From the NCBI RefSeq assembly GCF_026627255.1, contig NZ_JAPNLM010000032.1, positions 1 to 34,118 of the forward strand: a stretch of DNA of 34,118 nt, given 5' to 3'. The notes below the pieces were generated by a model. It searched no databases and had not been told where the DNA came from. It worked only from the letters and a program-made list of their open reading frames with translations. Shown piece after piece: positions 7,252 to 14,877 of this stretch; within the stretch, counting starts at the first letter, position 1, and each line of letters opens with the position of its first letter. The translations under genes and the position numbers were made by a program. Source of the DNA: Streptomyces antarcticus (lineage in GTDB: Bacteria; Actinomycetota; Actinomycetes; Streptomycetales; Streptomycetaceae).

Positions 7252-7374
7252 GCTGCGAGCTTGTGGTGTGCGGAGGGTGGTGCGCAGCGCGCAACAGTTG
7301 CCAATGGTGCGCAACGCGTTGCCAATTCGTGCGCAACAGTCCGACAGGTCCAAGTGGTGGCCGACACTGGGTCA
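7252..7374. promoter_or_regulatory. Divergent promoter region with two iterated GTTGC...GCAAC palindromes
   Basis: GTTGCCAATGGTGCGCAAC (7297-7315) and GTTGCCAATTCGTGCGCAAC (7318-7337) form a 21-bp-period tandem repeat. Each unit is itself an inverted repeat, GTTGC/GCAAC, and another GCGCAACAG precedes them at about 7288. Two helical turns per unit suits a cooperatively bound repressor or initiator. The core word matches the cluster at 4653-4790. Confidence 0.6.
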
Positions 7375-10300
7375 GTGACGACCAGTAGACGTCGAAGTGG
7401 GGCCGGCGCCCTCGGCGCGCTCCATCCGGATGCGGGCCCGGAGCGGAGGGAACTCGCCCTTGCTCTGCGTGAGTTGTTCCAGAGGCTCGAGATGCCCCTG
7501 CGGACGTACGCGAACAAGGAAGCGCGCGCCGCCAGCTCCGTAAGCCGCGCGCTCAGTGGCGAGCGGCCCGCGCAGGAGGACTTCGTGAAGAACCTCCTCC
7601 ACGACGCGGGCGAGCCCCCTCGGCCGCCGCTGTCCGAGGAGGAGACCGCCCGGGTGTGGGCGCTGTTCCGCAAGGACGAAGAGAGCCGCATGGATCCGGC
7701 GAGCCGCATCCGGCTCCTCGAGCGCAGCAGGCGCGAGCTGGAAGAGCGCCTGCGCGAGCTGGAGGACAGCCAGGCCGCCGCGGACACGGACGGCACCGCG
7801 GCCGAGCTGGACTCCCTGCGCCACCGGCTGCACCAGCGCGAGCAGGAGCTGGCCCGGGTCGAGCAGGAGCGCGATCAGCTGGCGCGGCGCATCGGGAAGC
7901 TGTTCGCCGAGGCCGGACTCCGGGACGGCCGCAGGCCCGTGGTGATCCGGTCGTCGTCCGCCCGGTGGTACGACCCGGAGGCACGGCCCGACCGGGGGCG
8001 GTACTGGCCCGCGTACGCCGATCTCCTGGCGCGGCGGGGGTGGCCAGCCTCCAGGGTGGCCGACCTGGACGAGGCGACGGACCAGGTGGTGGAGAAGCTG
8101 GCCAACCCGAGCGCGGAGGAGGCCTACCAGGCTAAGGGCTTGGTGATCACGCCCGTGCAGTCCGGCGCGAGCGCCCACATCACCGGCACCGTGGCCAAGG
8201 CGGTCGACGCGGGCTACCGCCTCGTCATCGTACTGACGGGACCGAGCAACGCGCTGCGGTACCAGCTGCAGCGGACCCTCGACCGCGATCTGGTGGGGCG
8301 GGAGAACATCCTGCGCAGCGCGGACGAGTCCGAGGACTCCGAGTACGTGGACGATCCCGACTGGTTCAAGGCGGACGGGTTCCTGCGGCACGGCCGACGT
8401 CCCGCCTCGGAGGGCGGGTTCGACATCGTCCGTCTGACGACGCGCGACAACGACTACGCCGGCCTGCGCCAGGGCCTCGGCGCGCTCGTGTTCGAGAAGC
8501 GGATGCCGCAGCTGCCGCTGAACGATCCCGAGAACCTGCACGCCACGTCCGTACGGCTCATGGTCGTGAAGAAGAACAAGACCATCCTGTCCAAGCTGGT
8601 CAAGGACCTGCAGAGCATCCAACCGCCGCTGGCGGAGATCCCCACGCTGATCATCGACGACGGCACGGAGTGGGATCCGGGCGCCGTGAACACCCACAGG
8701 AAGGCGACCGGAACGGGGAAGGCGGGCCTCACGTCCGTCCAGGCCGCCATGGCGGAACTGCTGGGCCTCTTGCCCAGGGCTCAGTACGTCGCCTACGCCA
8801 CGTCGCCCTTCGTCGGCACCCTCATGGACCCAGCCGCCTTGGAGGACCTGTTCCCGAGGGACTTCATCGTTTCCCTGCCGCGCCCCGCCGGCTACGTGGG
8901 TGTGGAGGACTTCCACGACATCGACTCGGACGTCCCGGAGGAGCGGCGGACCTTCGCCAACTCCCCGGAGAAGGCGCACGTCCGCAACCTCGTGCTCCGT
9001 GACAAGGACGATGACCAGGGCGAACGACAGGCGATGGACATGTTCGTACTGACCGGCGCGGTGAAGCTGTACCGGGCCGCGCGTGGCGGGGGCGAAGCAC
9101 CAACCGACTATCGCCACCACACCATGATCGTTCACTCTTCGGATCGCATCATTCGGAAGCGGGAACAGGCAGCGCGCTTGCGCCGCCTCTGGTATGCGGG
9201 TTCCTACGACCGGGCCGACGGTCTGGGACGGCTCCGCGAGCTGTACGAAAGGGACGTCGAGCCCGTTTCCTGCGAACGAGCCGACGGCCTGCCCGTCCCC
9301 GAGTCCTTCGACGAGCTCACACCGTACGTCGTTGCCGCGTGGTCGCGGATCGACTCCGACGGCAACGCCGTCGTGATCGAGAGCGGATCCACACACGGCG
9401 AACACGGCGGGTACGAGCTGGACTTCGCGCGGCGGCACATCTGGAAGATCCTCGTCTGTGGCTCACGGCTCTCCCACGGCGGCACGCTCGAGGGTCTGAC
9501 CGTCATCTACCAGGGGCCACGCACCGATAGCGCGGTGGGTCTGGCCGGGGTGGGACGCTGGGCCGGCTTCCGTATCGGCTACCGGGACCTGATGCGGCTC
9601 TACTTCGCGCGGGTCCCGGACGATGCCGGTGGGGGCCTCTTCGACGCCTTCGCAGCGATCTTCCGCGACCAGCTCTCGTTCCAGGACGATCTGGCGCGCT
9701 ACGCCGTCGAAGTCGACGGCAGGCCACAGCTCACGCCCGCCCAAGTGCCCCCGCTGCTCGCGCAGCACCTGGGCGCGGTGGACCCGGAGCAGCGACGGAA
9801 CGCCCTCTTCAACGCCGAACTGGTCGAGATCCGCTCGCCCGGCCGGTGGATCGAGCCGCTCGCCCACCCCGTGGACGCGGCGGCGAAAGCCCGCAACGTC
9901 CAGCAGTGGCGGCCACTGCTGGACGTTCTGGCGGAGCCCCGCGTGTTCAGCGGCCGATCCACCTCCCTCCGCACCCGCACCGGCCTGGTCCCGCACGCCC
10001 GCCTGATGCATGTCTTCTCCGAGCTGGAGGGCACCGGGCCGCAGCTGCGCCCGCACCTCCCCTACCTGGAGCAGCTGGGACGGGAGCCCGGGGGCCAGTG
10101 GCTGCTGGTCGTGCCGCAACCCGCTGGTGACGGACCCACGGCATCGGTTCTCGGCTTTGAATCGCTGCCCCTCTTCCGCCGAGCGCGTCGGGTCGACCGG
10201 GGGGACGGCTTCGGCAGGATCACGAACCCGTCGCACGAGTCCGCGGTCGAGGCCGCGGTGGGCCGGGCCGACGGGGCGCTGTCTCTCCTGGGGGCGGTGC

Positions 10301-10446
10301 TTCTGTACCCCATTCACGAAGGGGAGGACGGCTCCGTCAAGGAGGGTGAGGCGGACCCGTCGCAGATCGTCATGGGGGTCGGCATCTACACCCCGGAGAA
10401 GGAGGAGGGCCCGTTGCTTCGCTTCCGATCCGTACGCAGCCCTTGA
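7375..10446 (+). CDS. Z1-domain helicase-like protein with altered ATPase motifs
   Basis: Product of 1023 residues from the GTG at 7375. Longer frames to 6958 read through the promoter repeats. N-terminal ~70 residues look HTH-like (LRTYANKEARAASSVSRALS), then a coiled coil at ~100-170 (LEERLRELED, REQELARVEQERDQLARRI), then the Z1 domain. Z1 landmarks are LVITPVQSGASAHITGTVAK, AGYRLVIVLTG, LIIDDGTEWDPGAVNT, YATSPFVGTLMDP, LFPRDFIVSLPRPAGYVG, MIVHSS, RLSHGGTLEGLTV and VGRWAGFRIGYRD. Z1 proteins are superfamily-2-type ATPases, often tied to restriction or MORC/GHKL systems. Here the Walker A Gly-Lys-Thr is Gly-Ala-Ser and the DEAD-type Walker B is D428-D-G-T-E432. The motif VI arginine remains. 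ATP hydrolysis is doubtful. Confidence 0.85.
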   Translation: MTTSRRRSGAGALGALHPDAGPERRELALALRELFQRLEMPLRTYANKEARAASSVSRALSGERPAQEDFVKNLLHDAGEPPRPPLSEEETARVWALFRKDEESRMDPASRIRLLERSRRELEERLRELEDSQAAADTDGTAAELDSLRHRLHQREQELARVEQERDQLARRIGKLFAEAGLRDGRRPVVIRSSSARWYDPEARPDRGRYWPAYADLLARRGWPASRVADLDEATDQVVEKLANPSAEEAYQAKGLVITPVQSGASAHITGTVAKAVDAGYRLVIVLTGPSNALRYQLQRTLDRDLVGRENILRSADESEDSEYVDDPDWFKADGFLRHGRRPASEGGFDIVRLTTRDNDYAGLRQGLGALVFEKRMPQLPLNDPENLHATSVRLMVVKKNKTILSKLVKDLQSIQPPLAEIPTLIIDDGTEWDPGAVNTHRKATGTGKAGLTSVQAAMAELLGLLPRAQYVAYATSPFVGTLMDPAALEDLFPRDFIVSLPRPAGYVGVEDFHDIDSDVPEERRTFANSPEKAHVRNLVLRDKDDDQGERQAMDMFVLTGAVKLYRAARGGGEAPTDYRHHTMIVHSSDRIIRKREQAARLRRLWYAGSYDRADGLGRLRELYERDVEPVSCERADGLPVPESFDELTPYVVAAWSRIDSDGNAVVIESGSTHGEHGGYELDFARRHIWKILVCGSRLSHGGTLEGLTVIYQGPRTDSAVGLAGVGRWAGFRIGYRDLMRLYFARVPDDAGGGLFDAFAAIFRDQLSFQDDLARYAVEVDGRPQLTPAQVPPLLAQHLGAVDPEQRRNALFNAELVEIRSPGRWIEPLAHPVDAAAKARNVQQWRPLLDVLAEPRVFSGRSTSLRTRTGLVPHARLMHVFSELEGTGPQLRPHLPYLEQLGREPGGQWLLVVPQPAGDGPTASVLGFESLPLFRRARRVDRGDGFGRITNPSHESAVEAAVGRADGALSLLGAVLLYPIHEGEDGSVKEGEADPSQIVMGVGIYTPEKEEGPLLRFRSVRSP

Positions 10447-10617
10447 TGCGACCGGCATTGAAGCCAGGGATGTCCCCTCGGTCCCTGGGTCGGCGGCGGG
10501 ACGCCGGCACGGCGCAGCCAGGCCCAGGCGGGGGTCAGCACGTTCGACATGGGGCACCGCCCCGTCCGTATGCGTGCGCTCCGTGCCAGGGAAGTCCGCG
10601 GCTCGCCGGGGCGGCGT

Positions 10618-11325
10618 CTACGCGGCCCAGTCGATGTGGTGGCCGTAGGTCTGGCGTGACTGCTCTCCGTTGGCCAGGCGCGGCAGGATCAGCGGCATGA
10701 GTAGGTCGCGGAGGATGCGCCCGGCGGGGCCTGCGGCCTTGTTGTTGATTCGGGCGTCCTGCTTCACGATCCGTTCCACGCGCGGGCGGCGCAGGGCTTC
10801 GTATGCGGCGAAGGCGCCCTCGATCGTGGGCTGGTCACGCAGTACCTTGGCCAGCTCGGCGGCGTCCTCGATGGACAGGGAGGCGCCCCGTCCCAGGGTC
10901 GGGGAGGGGGCGTGGGCGGCGTCGCCGATGACGATCATCTGGCCGCGCCGCCAGGCCGGGAGGGCTGGCATGGAGTGCATCGGGCTGGTGGGCGTGATCT
11001 CCTGGCTCGCGAGGATCAGCGCGGCTGCGGGGCCCGCGTCGGCGGCGAAGAGCTCGGTGAGCCGGCTACGCCACTCCCCGGGTCCGGTGCCCTCCAGCTC
11101 TCCGCGGGCGGGCTCCTGGGGGCGCGGCACGTTGGCGAACCACCAGACCTCGCCGTCGGGCGCGGGCACGTAGCCGAAGAACGCCCGCTTCCCGAACACC
11201 ATCCGGTAGCTGCCTGGCGCCGTGTCGACCGGCACCCCGCGGGTGTAGCCGCCGAGCCCGATCAGTCCCGAGAACCCGGGTCGCGGCGCTTTGGCCCCCA
11301 GGTTGGCCAGATAGGCGTCAAATTC
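10618..11325 (-). pseudogene. FAD-dependent monooxygenase, 5'-truncated
   Basis: The C-terminal part of a class A flavin monooxygenase: FSGLIGLGGYTRG and YRMVFGKRAFFGYV in the substrate domain, then the FAD-binding VIGDAAHAPSPTLGRGASL-type motif and EDAAELAKVL. About 235 residues remain of a family usually 380-400 long. The N-terminal Rossmann GxGxxG region is absent: the frame enters repeat DNA at about 11326 and meets a stop there. The ATG-like start at 11235 (a GTG) could give a 205-residue fragment without an FAD-binding fold. The break falls exactly at the IS-end-like repeats, so insertion followed by deletion is the likely cause. Confidence 0.8.
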
Positions 11326-11403
11326 CTGGCCAACTACGAATCAAGGGGGCCTCTGCACCAGCAGGCATATGGCCAGCGCTGGCCAACTATGAATCAAGGT
11401 CAC
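11301..11403. repeat. IS-end-like direct repeats at the monooxygenase break
   Basis: CTGGCCAACTA(C/T)GAATCAAGG occurs at 11326-11346 and 11379-11399, one mismatch, 53 bp apart. An inverted partial copy, GGTTGGCCAG, lies at 11301-11310, and GGCCAGCGCTGGCC at 11371-11384 is a palindrome. Read leftward, the outer unit begins GTGACCTTGATTCATAG, close to the repeat at 6788-6811. No transposase is nearby. Confidence 0.55.
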
Positions 11404-11428
11404 AGACGTCCGTTAGCGGCGGGTGCGA

Positions 11429-12133
11429 TTAGGACAGCGCGGACGGTTTGCGGGGCGGGGGGATCTGGCGCAGCAGCTCCCACAGGGGGCGGGAGCCGGC
11501 GGCCCACTCGGCGAGGAGGTGGCGGTCCACCAGGTGCAGACGCTGATCTTTCGCGAAGTCCACCGCGTTGCTGGTGATGCGGCCGTTGGTCAGCATGACC
11601 AGCACATCACCGCCGTGGACCTGGCGGCCGGTCCCGTTGAGGACATGCAGGTCGGGCGTGCCGACCGGCTTCCCGGCCCAGCCGTCCCTCTTGTGTTTGC
11701 ACTGGATCACCCACCGGCGCCCGTAGGGGTCGGTCGCCTTCACGTCGGCTCCGTTGTCACCGCGGCCGCCGACCTGCTGCGCATCCCGGCAGCCGTCGCG
11801 GTGCATGAGGTCGCGTACCGCGAACTCGAACTGCCGATGGTGAAGACGGTCCAGCTGGTCGACCGCGTACCGCAGCCCCTGCGCCTTGATCTGCTCCCAC
11901 CGTGCCGCCTCACTGCGGCGCCACCACCAGGCCGCCGCCGCGGCGGCCGCTGCCAGCAGGGTGAGGGCCACGATCCAGGGATGGGCGGCCAGCCAGCGCA
12001 GAACCCCCATCACCAGGCTCAGGGCCACAACGGCGAGGAGGCCGATCAGTGCCAGCTGCTCTAGCCCGGAGTCCTTGCGCCGCCGGGGGCGCCGGCTCCG
12101 GCTGGTCCGCCGGGCGGGACGGCGCCGGCTCAC
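11429..12133 (-). CDS. Membrane-anchored Mrr-type restriction endonuclease family protein
   Basis: Product of 234 residues. The GTG start overlaps the stop of the upstream gene as GTGA, which fixes the start. A basic N-terminus is followed by two membrane segments (LALIGLLAVVALSLVMGVL and WIVALTLLAAAAAAAAW). The rest is a REase_4/Mrr-like PD-(D/E)xK domain: LHHRQFEFAVRDLMHRDG, the motif GDNGADVKATD, WVIQCKHKRDG (Q-x-K), and LVMLTNGRITSNAVDFA. Known members cut DNA, usually modified DNA, but membrane-tethered actinomycete forms are uncharacterised. It forms an operon with a small membrane protein and lies next to two HEPN-type genes, consistent with defence. Confidence 0.85.
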   Translation of the reverse strand: MSRRRPARRTSRSRRPRRRKDSGLEQLALIGLLAVVALSLVMGVLRWLAAHPWIVALTLLAAAAAAAAWWWRRSEAARWEQIKAQGLRYAVDQLDRLHHRQFEFAVRDLMHRDGCRDAQQVGGRGDNGADVKATDPYGRRWVIQCKHKRDGWAGKPVGTPDLHVLNGTGRQVHGGDVLVMLTNGRITSNAVDFAKDQRLHLVDRHLLAEWAAGSRPLWELLRQIPPPRKPSALS

Positions 12134-12411
12134 CGGCCGGTCCCGGCAGTGGGGAAGACGATCGGGTAGGAGACGGTCGGCTGAGGCCGAACCACCGGCT
12201 GATCCCAGCCGGGCCACTTAATCGGATACACCGTCGACTGGGGCATGGGCTGCTGCTCCCCCGGAGCTCCGCCCATCGGCTTGCTCCCTAACACGAACGC
12301 GGCGAACACGAATAACCCCAGCAGCATCACCTGCCTGCTCGACCCCGCGGGGTTGCGCCAGTGCGCGCGAACCTTGAATCCGTTGCGCTCGTGCTCCACG
12401 ACAGACGGCAC
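12130..12411 (-). CDS. Small Pro-rich single-pass membrane protein, coupled to the Mrr-type gene
   Basis: Product of 93 residues from the GTG at 12411, with a GGGGG sequence upstream. Residues 1-27 are polar, a membrane segment covers ~28-45 (VMLLGLFVFAAFVLGSK), and the remaining ~48 residues are Pro/Gln/Val-rich (PKPMG-like turn, VYPIKWPGWDQPVV, VSYPIVFPTAG). Its stop overlaps the start of the endonuclease gene by 4 nt. No family recognised. A role as membrane partner of the endonuclease is inferred from coupling only. Confidence 0.6.
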   Translation of the reverse strand: MPSVVEHERNGFKVRAHWRNPAGSSRQVMLLGLFVFAAFVLGSKPMGGAPGEQQPMPQSTVYPIKWPGWDQPVVRPQPTVSYPIVFPTAGTGR

Positions 12412-12426
12412 ATGGCCCCCTCATCA

Positions 12427-12455
12427 GTCAGGTTGTGCCTCCCTGCACAACTGAC
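12427..12455. promoter_or_regulatory. Imperfect inverted repeat upstream of the endonuclease operon
   Basis: GTTGTGC (12432-12438) pairs with GCACAAC (12445-12451), and GTCA (12427-12430) with TGAC (12452-12455), leaving one bulged G. It lies 16 bp upstream of the GTG at 12411 and could be an operator or leader hairpin. Confidence 0.45.
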
Positions 12456-12588
12456 CAATGAAAGCATCCGCCACTGACACTTGGTCACCTGTCGCCAACT
12501 ATCGGTGATCGCCGCGAGGATGAGGTCGCCGTTGTCGTGTGGGGCCCGGCCGTACCTGTAAAAGTCGCTGCCCCCCGCAGCCGCGAAG

Positions 12589-13395
12589 GTGTATGCCTGG
12601 GCAATGAGTGCACGCAATCGAGTGACGATCGACGCCCTGGACACTTTCCAGCCGGCTGGAGAGTGCCCCAACTGCAAGCTCAATGTCGCCTTCATGCACC
12701 AGTCCAGGCGCCAGGTATGGCCCGAACTCGTGGAGCTCTCCTTCGGGCGCAGCAGCGGTCCTGACCTCCACGGCCCTGGAGAGCCACCTCAGCGGCTGGA
12801 CATGTTCCGCGTGGTCGAGCACGTCTTGCAGTGCCCCCGCTGCCGGAAGACGTGCGTCCTGCACCAGCACTTCGGTCCGGACCTCCCTGAAGACCCGGAG
12901 AAAGTGGGCGAAGCGCTCGAGGCCAAGGCCAGTAAGGTGCGTTTCACGCTGTGCGTGTATCCGGCGGGCGAACCGGGCCAGCTGGCCCCTGAGGCTCCCG
13001 ACAGCGTGCGCGGCCTGTTCGCCGAGGGCGCCCGCTGCGAGCAGGCCGGAGCCCTCCGCGCGGCCGGCGCCATGTACCGGGCCGCGGTTGAGGAACTCTG
13101 CGCGGACCGTGGCGCCGAGGGAAGGAACCTGATCGCCAAGATCGCGGATCTCGTGAACCGGGGGGTTCCCGCCGAGGTGGTCCGGGACCTGGACGAGGCC
13201 CGGCTGCTGGGCAACTGGAGCCTCCACGAGGGGCTCAACTTCTCCCACGACGAGGTCGCCGATGTCGCCTCCTTGATCAAGGAGGCAGTGTTCCTCCTCT
13301 ACGTCCAGCCAGAGCAACGCGCCGCGTTGCGTGCGGTCCGCCAGGCGCGACGCGACGGACATCGCACGACACCGCTGAGACCCCACGGCCGGTGA
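12589..13395 (+). CDS. DUF4145 (HEPN-like) protein with zinc ribbon
   Basis: Product of 268 residues from GTG 12589, or 263 from ATG 12604 (MSARNRVT). The N-terminal part has a CPNC knuckle (ECPNCKLN) and a second CPRC..C pair (QCPRCRKTC), probably binding one zinc. The C-terminal half is the DUF4145 helical domain: GALRAAGAMYRAAVEELC, AEGRNLIAKIADLVNRG, LDEARLLGNWSLHEGLNFS, DVASLIKEAVFLLYVQP. DUF4145 proteins are often found near restriction genes and are regarded as HEPN-like. The neighbours (Mrr-type endonuclease, AbiV) support a defence role. Direct function is not known. Confidence 0.85.
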   Translation: MYAWAMSARNRVTIDALDTFQPAGECPNCKLNVAFMHQSRRQVWPELVELSFGRSSGPDLHGPGEPPQRLDMFRVVEHVLQCPRCRKTCVLHQHFGPDLPEDPEKVGEALEAKASKVRFTLCVYPAGEPGQLAPEAPDSVRGLFAEGARCEQAGALRAAGAMYRAAVEELCADRGAEGRNLIAKIADLVNRGVPAEVVRDLDEARLLGNWSLHEGLNFSHDEVADVASLIKEAVFLLYVQPEQRAALRAVRQARRDGHRTTPLRPHGR

Positions 13396-13471
13396 GCAGT
13401 GCGACGCCCAGGGCGGCCTCGGACCGCGTGCAGAGCCGGACCTGCGCCGTGTCGCGGGGCACCCTGATGCC

Positions 13472-14164
13472 ATGGTCGAGATGAGCCCCGAGCAGGCACG
13501 CGAATTTTGGAAGGCGCTGGTGGACAACGCTTCCGCCTTGATCGCCGACGCCCACACCTTGCTGGCCGCCGGCTCGTATGGGCGGGCGCGATCTCTCACG
13601 GTCCTGGCGCAGGAGGAGCTCGGGAAGGCGCTCTGGATCTATGACGTCTTCCAATTCGCCTGGAGCCAGGGTGATGAGGCGCCGCGCAGGGTGGATGCGC
13701 TGGCAACTCACGGGCGCAGCCATACGAAGAAGTACCTTCAGGCTGTCGTCTTCGGTGACGAGCTCGCGGAGTTCTGGGGTGACTACAGCGCGACGACCTC
13801 GGATGACGCTTCATGGGAGGAGGCGCACGAGCAACGGCAGGCAGAAGCCGCGACCGCAGCAAGCGAAGCCAACCTTGCCAAGCAGCGTGGTTTCTACGTG
13901 GACCGCGATGATGATCAAACAGTTCTTTCGCCGACGACCATCGAGCCCGGGACGACAGCCGAGGATCTACAGACCGCGGCCCAGGTGATCGAGATGCTGC
14001 TCATCCAAGACCACAGCCGCATGAAATATGCCGTAACGCTATACGACAGCACCCACCCGCAACAGATCCGCCTGCTGCCGATCTCCCACCCCGAAGGCTG
14101 GGCCGCCGCGTCAGCAGCACCTGATCCGAAAGCGGAACACCGTGGGCTACCGCCCGGTCAGTAG
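13472..14164 (+). CDS. AbiV-family abortive infection protein (HEPN)
   Basis: Product of 230 residues (ATG at 13472, or 13481). The N-terminal HEPN-type domain carries the AbiV signature: DNASALIADAHTLLAAGSYG, RARSLTVLAQEELGKALWI, then a helix with HGRSHTKKY containing the conserved R-x-H/K positions. Residues ~110-200 are more variable and end with IEMLLIQDHSRMKYAV. Lactococcal AbiV halts phage protein synthesis, and HEPN proteins commonly cleave RNA. The gene follows the DUF4145 gene by 76 bp in the same direction. Together with the Mrr-type operon it makes a small defence-like island just inside tap-tpg. Confidence 0.85.
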   Translation: MVEMSPEQAREFWKALVDNASALIADAHTLLAAGSYGRARSLTVLAQEELGKALWIYDVFQFAWSQGDEAPRRVDALATHGRSHTKKYLQAVVFGDELAEFWGDYSATTSDDASWEEAHEQRQAEAATAASEANLAKQRGFYVDRDDDQTVLSPTTIEPGTTAEDLQTAAQVIEMLLIQDHSRMKYAVTLYDSTHPQQIRLLPISHPEGWAAASAAPDPKAEHRGLPPGQ

Positions 14165-14256
14165 GCCGCAGGAGCATGGCCAGTCTTCCAGCTGGACGCC
14201 GCTGTGGTGGCCTGACGTCCATCACGCGGCGATGTCGTCTACGGATACGCGAGCGA

Positions 14257-14281
14257 GCCCCGGACAGCGTCGGTCCGGGGC
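14257..14281. terminator. Bidirectional terminator between abiV-like gene and tpg
   Basis: GCCCCGGAC (14257-14265) pairs perfectly with GTCCGGGGC (14273-14281) around a 7-nt loop. It lies between two convergent genes (stops at 14164 and 14306). Confidence 0.65.
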
Positions 14282-14305
14282 CCGCAGGCTGTTCGGGGGC
14301 GGCCG

Positions 14306-14869
14306 CTACAGCTGGAACCCCAGGTCGAGCACGTCGTTGATCTGGACTTCCTGGAGGGAGCCGGCGCGGCGGCCGCTGTCCTGGAAGTAGACCTCCTTGA
14401 GTGCTTCGGCGGTGAGCTCGCGCAGCCGGTCTTCGGTGGCGCCCTGCTCCTGGGCGGTGAAGAGGCGGGCCGCGTACTGGGGCGGGAGGGCGACGGTGAT
14501 GTGCCGTTCGCGGTCTTCATCGGTGGAGTCCATTGACGCTCCGGCGTAGCCGAGGCGGGCGTGGACGTCGATGACGATGCCGCCGGTGGTCGCCGCCTTC
14601 TCCTTGGCCTTGGCCCGGATCTGCGGCTGCCACCGGGCCTTCACCTCGCGCTCCAGGCGCGCGGCGAGGTCCGGGCGGGGCTTCTTGATCTGGTCCTTCA
14701 CGTACCGCTCGACGGTGCGCTGGGAGACCCGCAGCATCTGGGCGACCTGCTTGGTGCCCTTGTACTGCTTGACCAGGTACCGCATCTGCGCGCCGGCCGA
14801 CTTCGGCACCGGGCGCGTGAACGCCTTCGCCACCGCCTGGTTGAGGCCGTCCCCGAACTCCTTGGTCAT
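14306..14869 (-). CDS. tpg: Telomere terminal protein Tpg
   Basis: Product of 187 residues, the normal Tpg length (~185). Start at ATG 14869 with GGAGCG upstream, 8 bp after the tap stop, so tap-tpg is one operon. Landmarks: FTRPVPKSAGAQMRYLVKQ at 17-35, a helix-turn-helix at ~38-60 (KQVAQMLRVSQRTVERYVKD), KKPRPDLAARLEREVKARW, RHITVALPPQYAARLFTAQE, and a C-terminal EVQINDVLDLGFQL. Tpg is bound covalently to the 5' telomere ends and primes patching of the 3' overhang, recruited by Tap. Ser115/Thr116 sit near the position reported for nucleotide attachment in S. coelicolor Tpg (Thr114 from memory); the assignment is tentative. Confidence 0.95.
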   Translation of the reverse strand: MTKEFGDGLNQAVAKAFTRPVPKSAGAQMRYLVKQYKGTKQVAQMLRVSQRTVERYVKDQIKKPRPDLAARLEREVKARWQPQIRAKAKEKAATTGGIVIDVHARLGYAGASMDSTDEDRERHITVALPPQYAARLFTAQEQGATEDRLRELTAEALKEVYFQDSGRRAGSLQEVQINDVLDLGFQL

Positions 14870-14877
14870 CGCGCTCC

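Noticed and set aside
7372..9438. Long minus-strand open frame opposite the Z1 gene
   Set aside because: It is antisense to clear Z1 motifs and has no recognisable domain.
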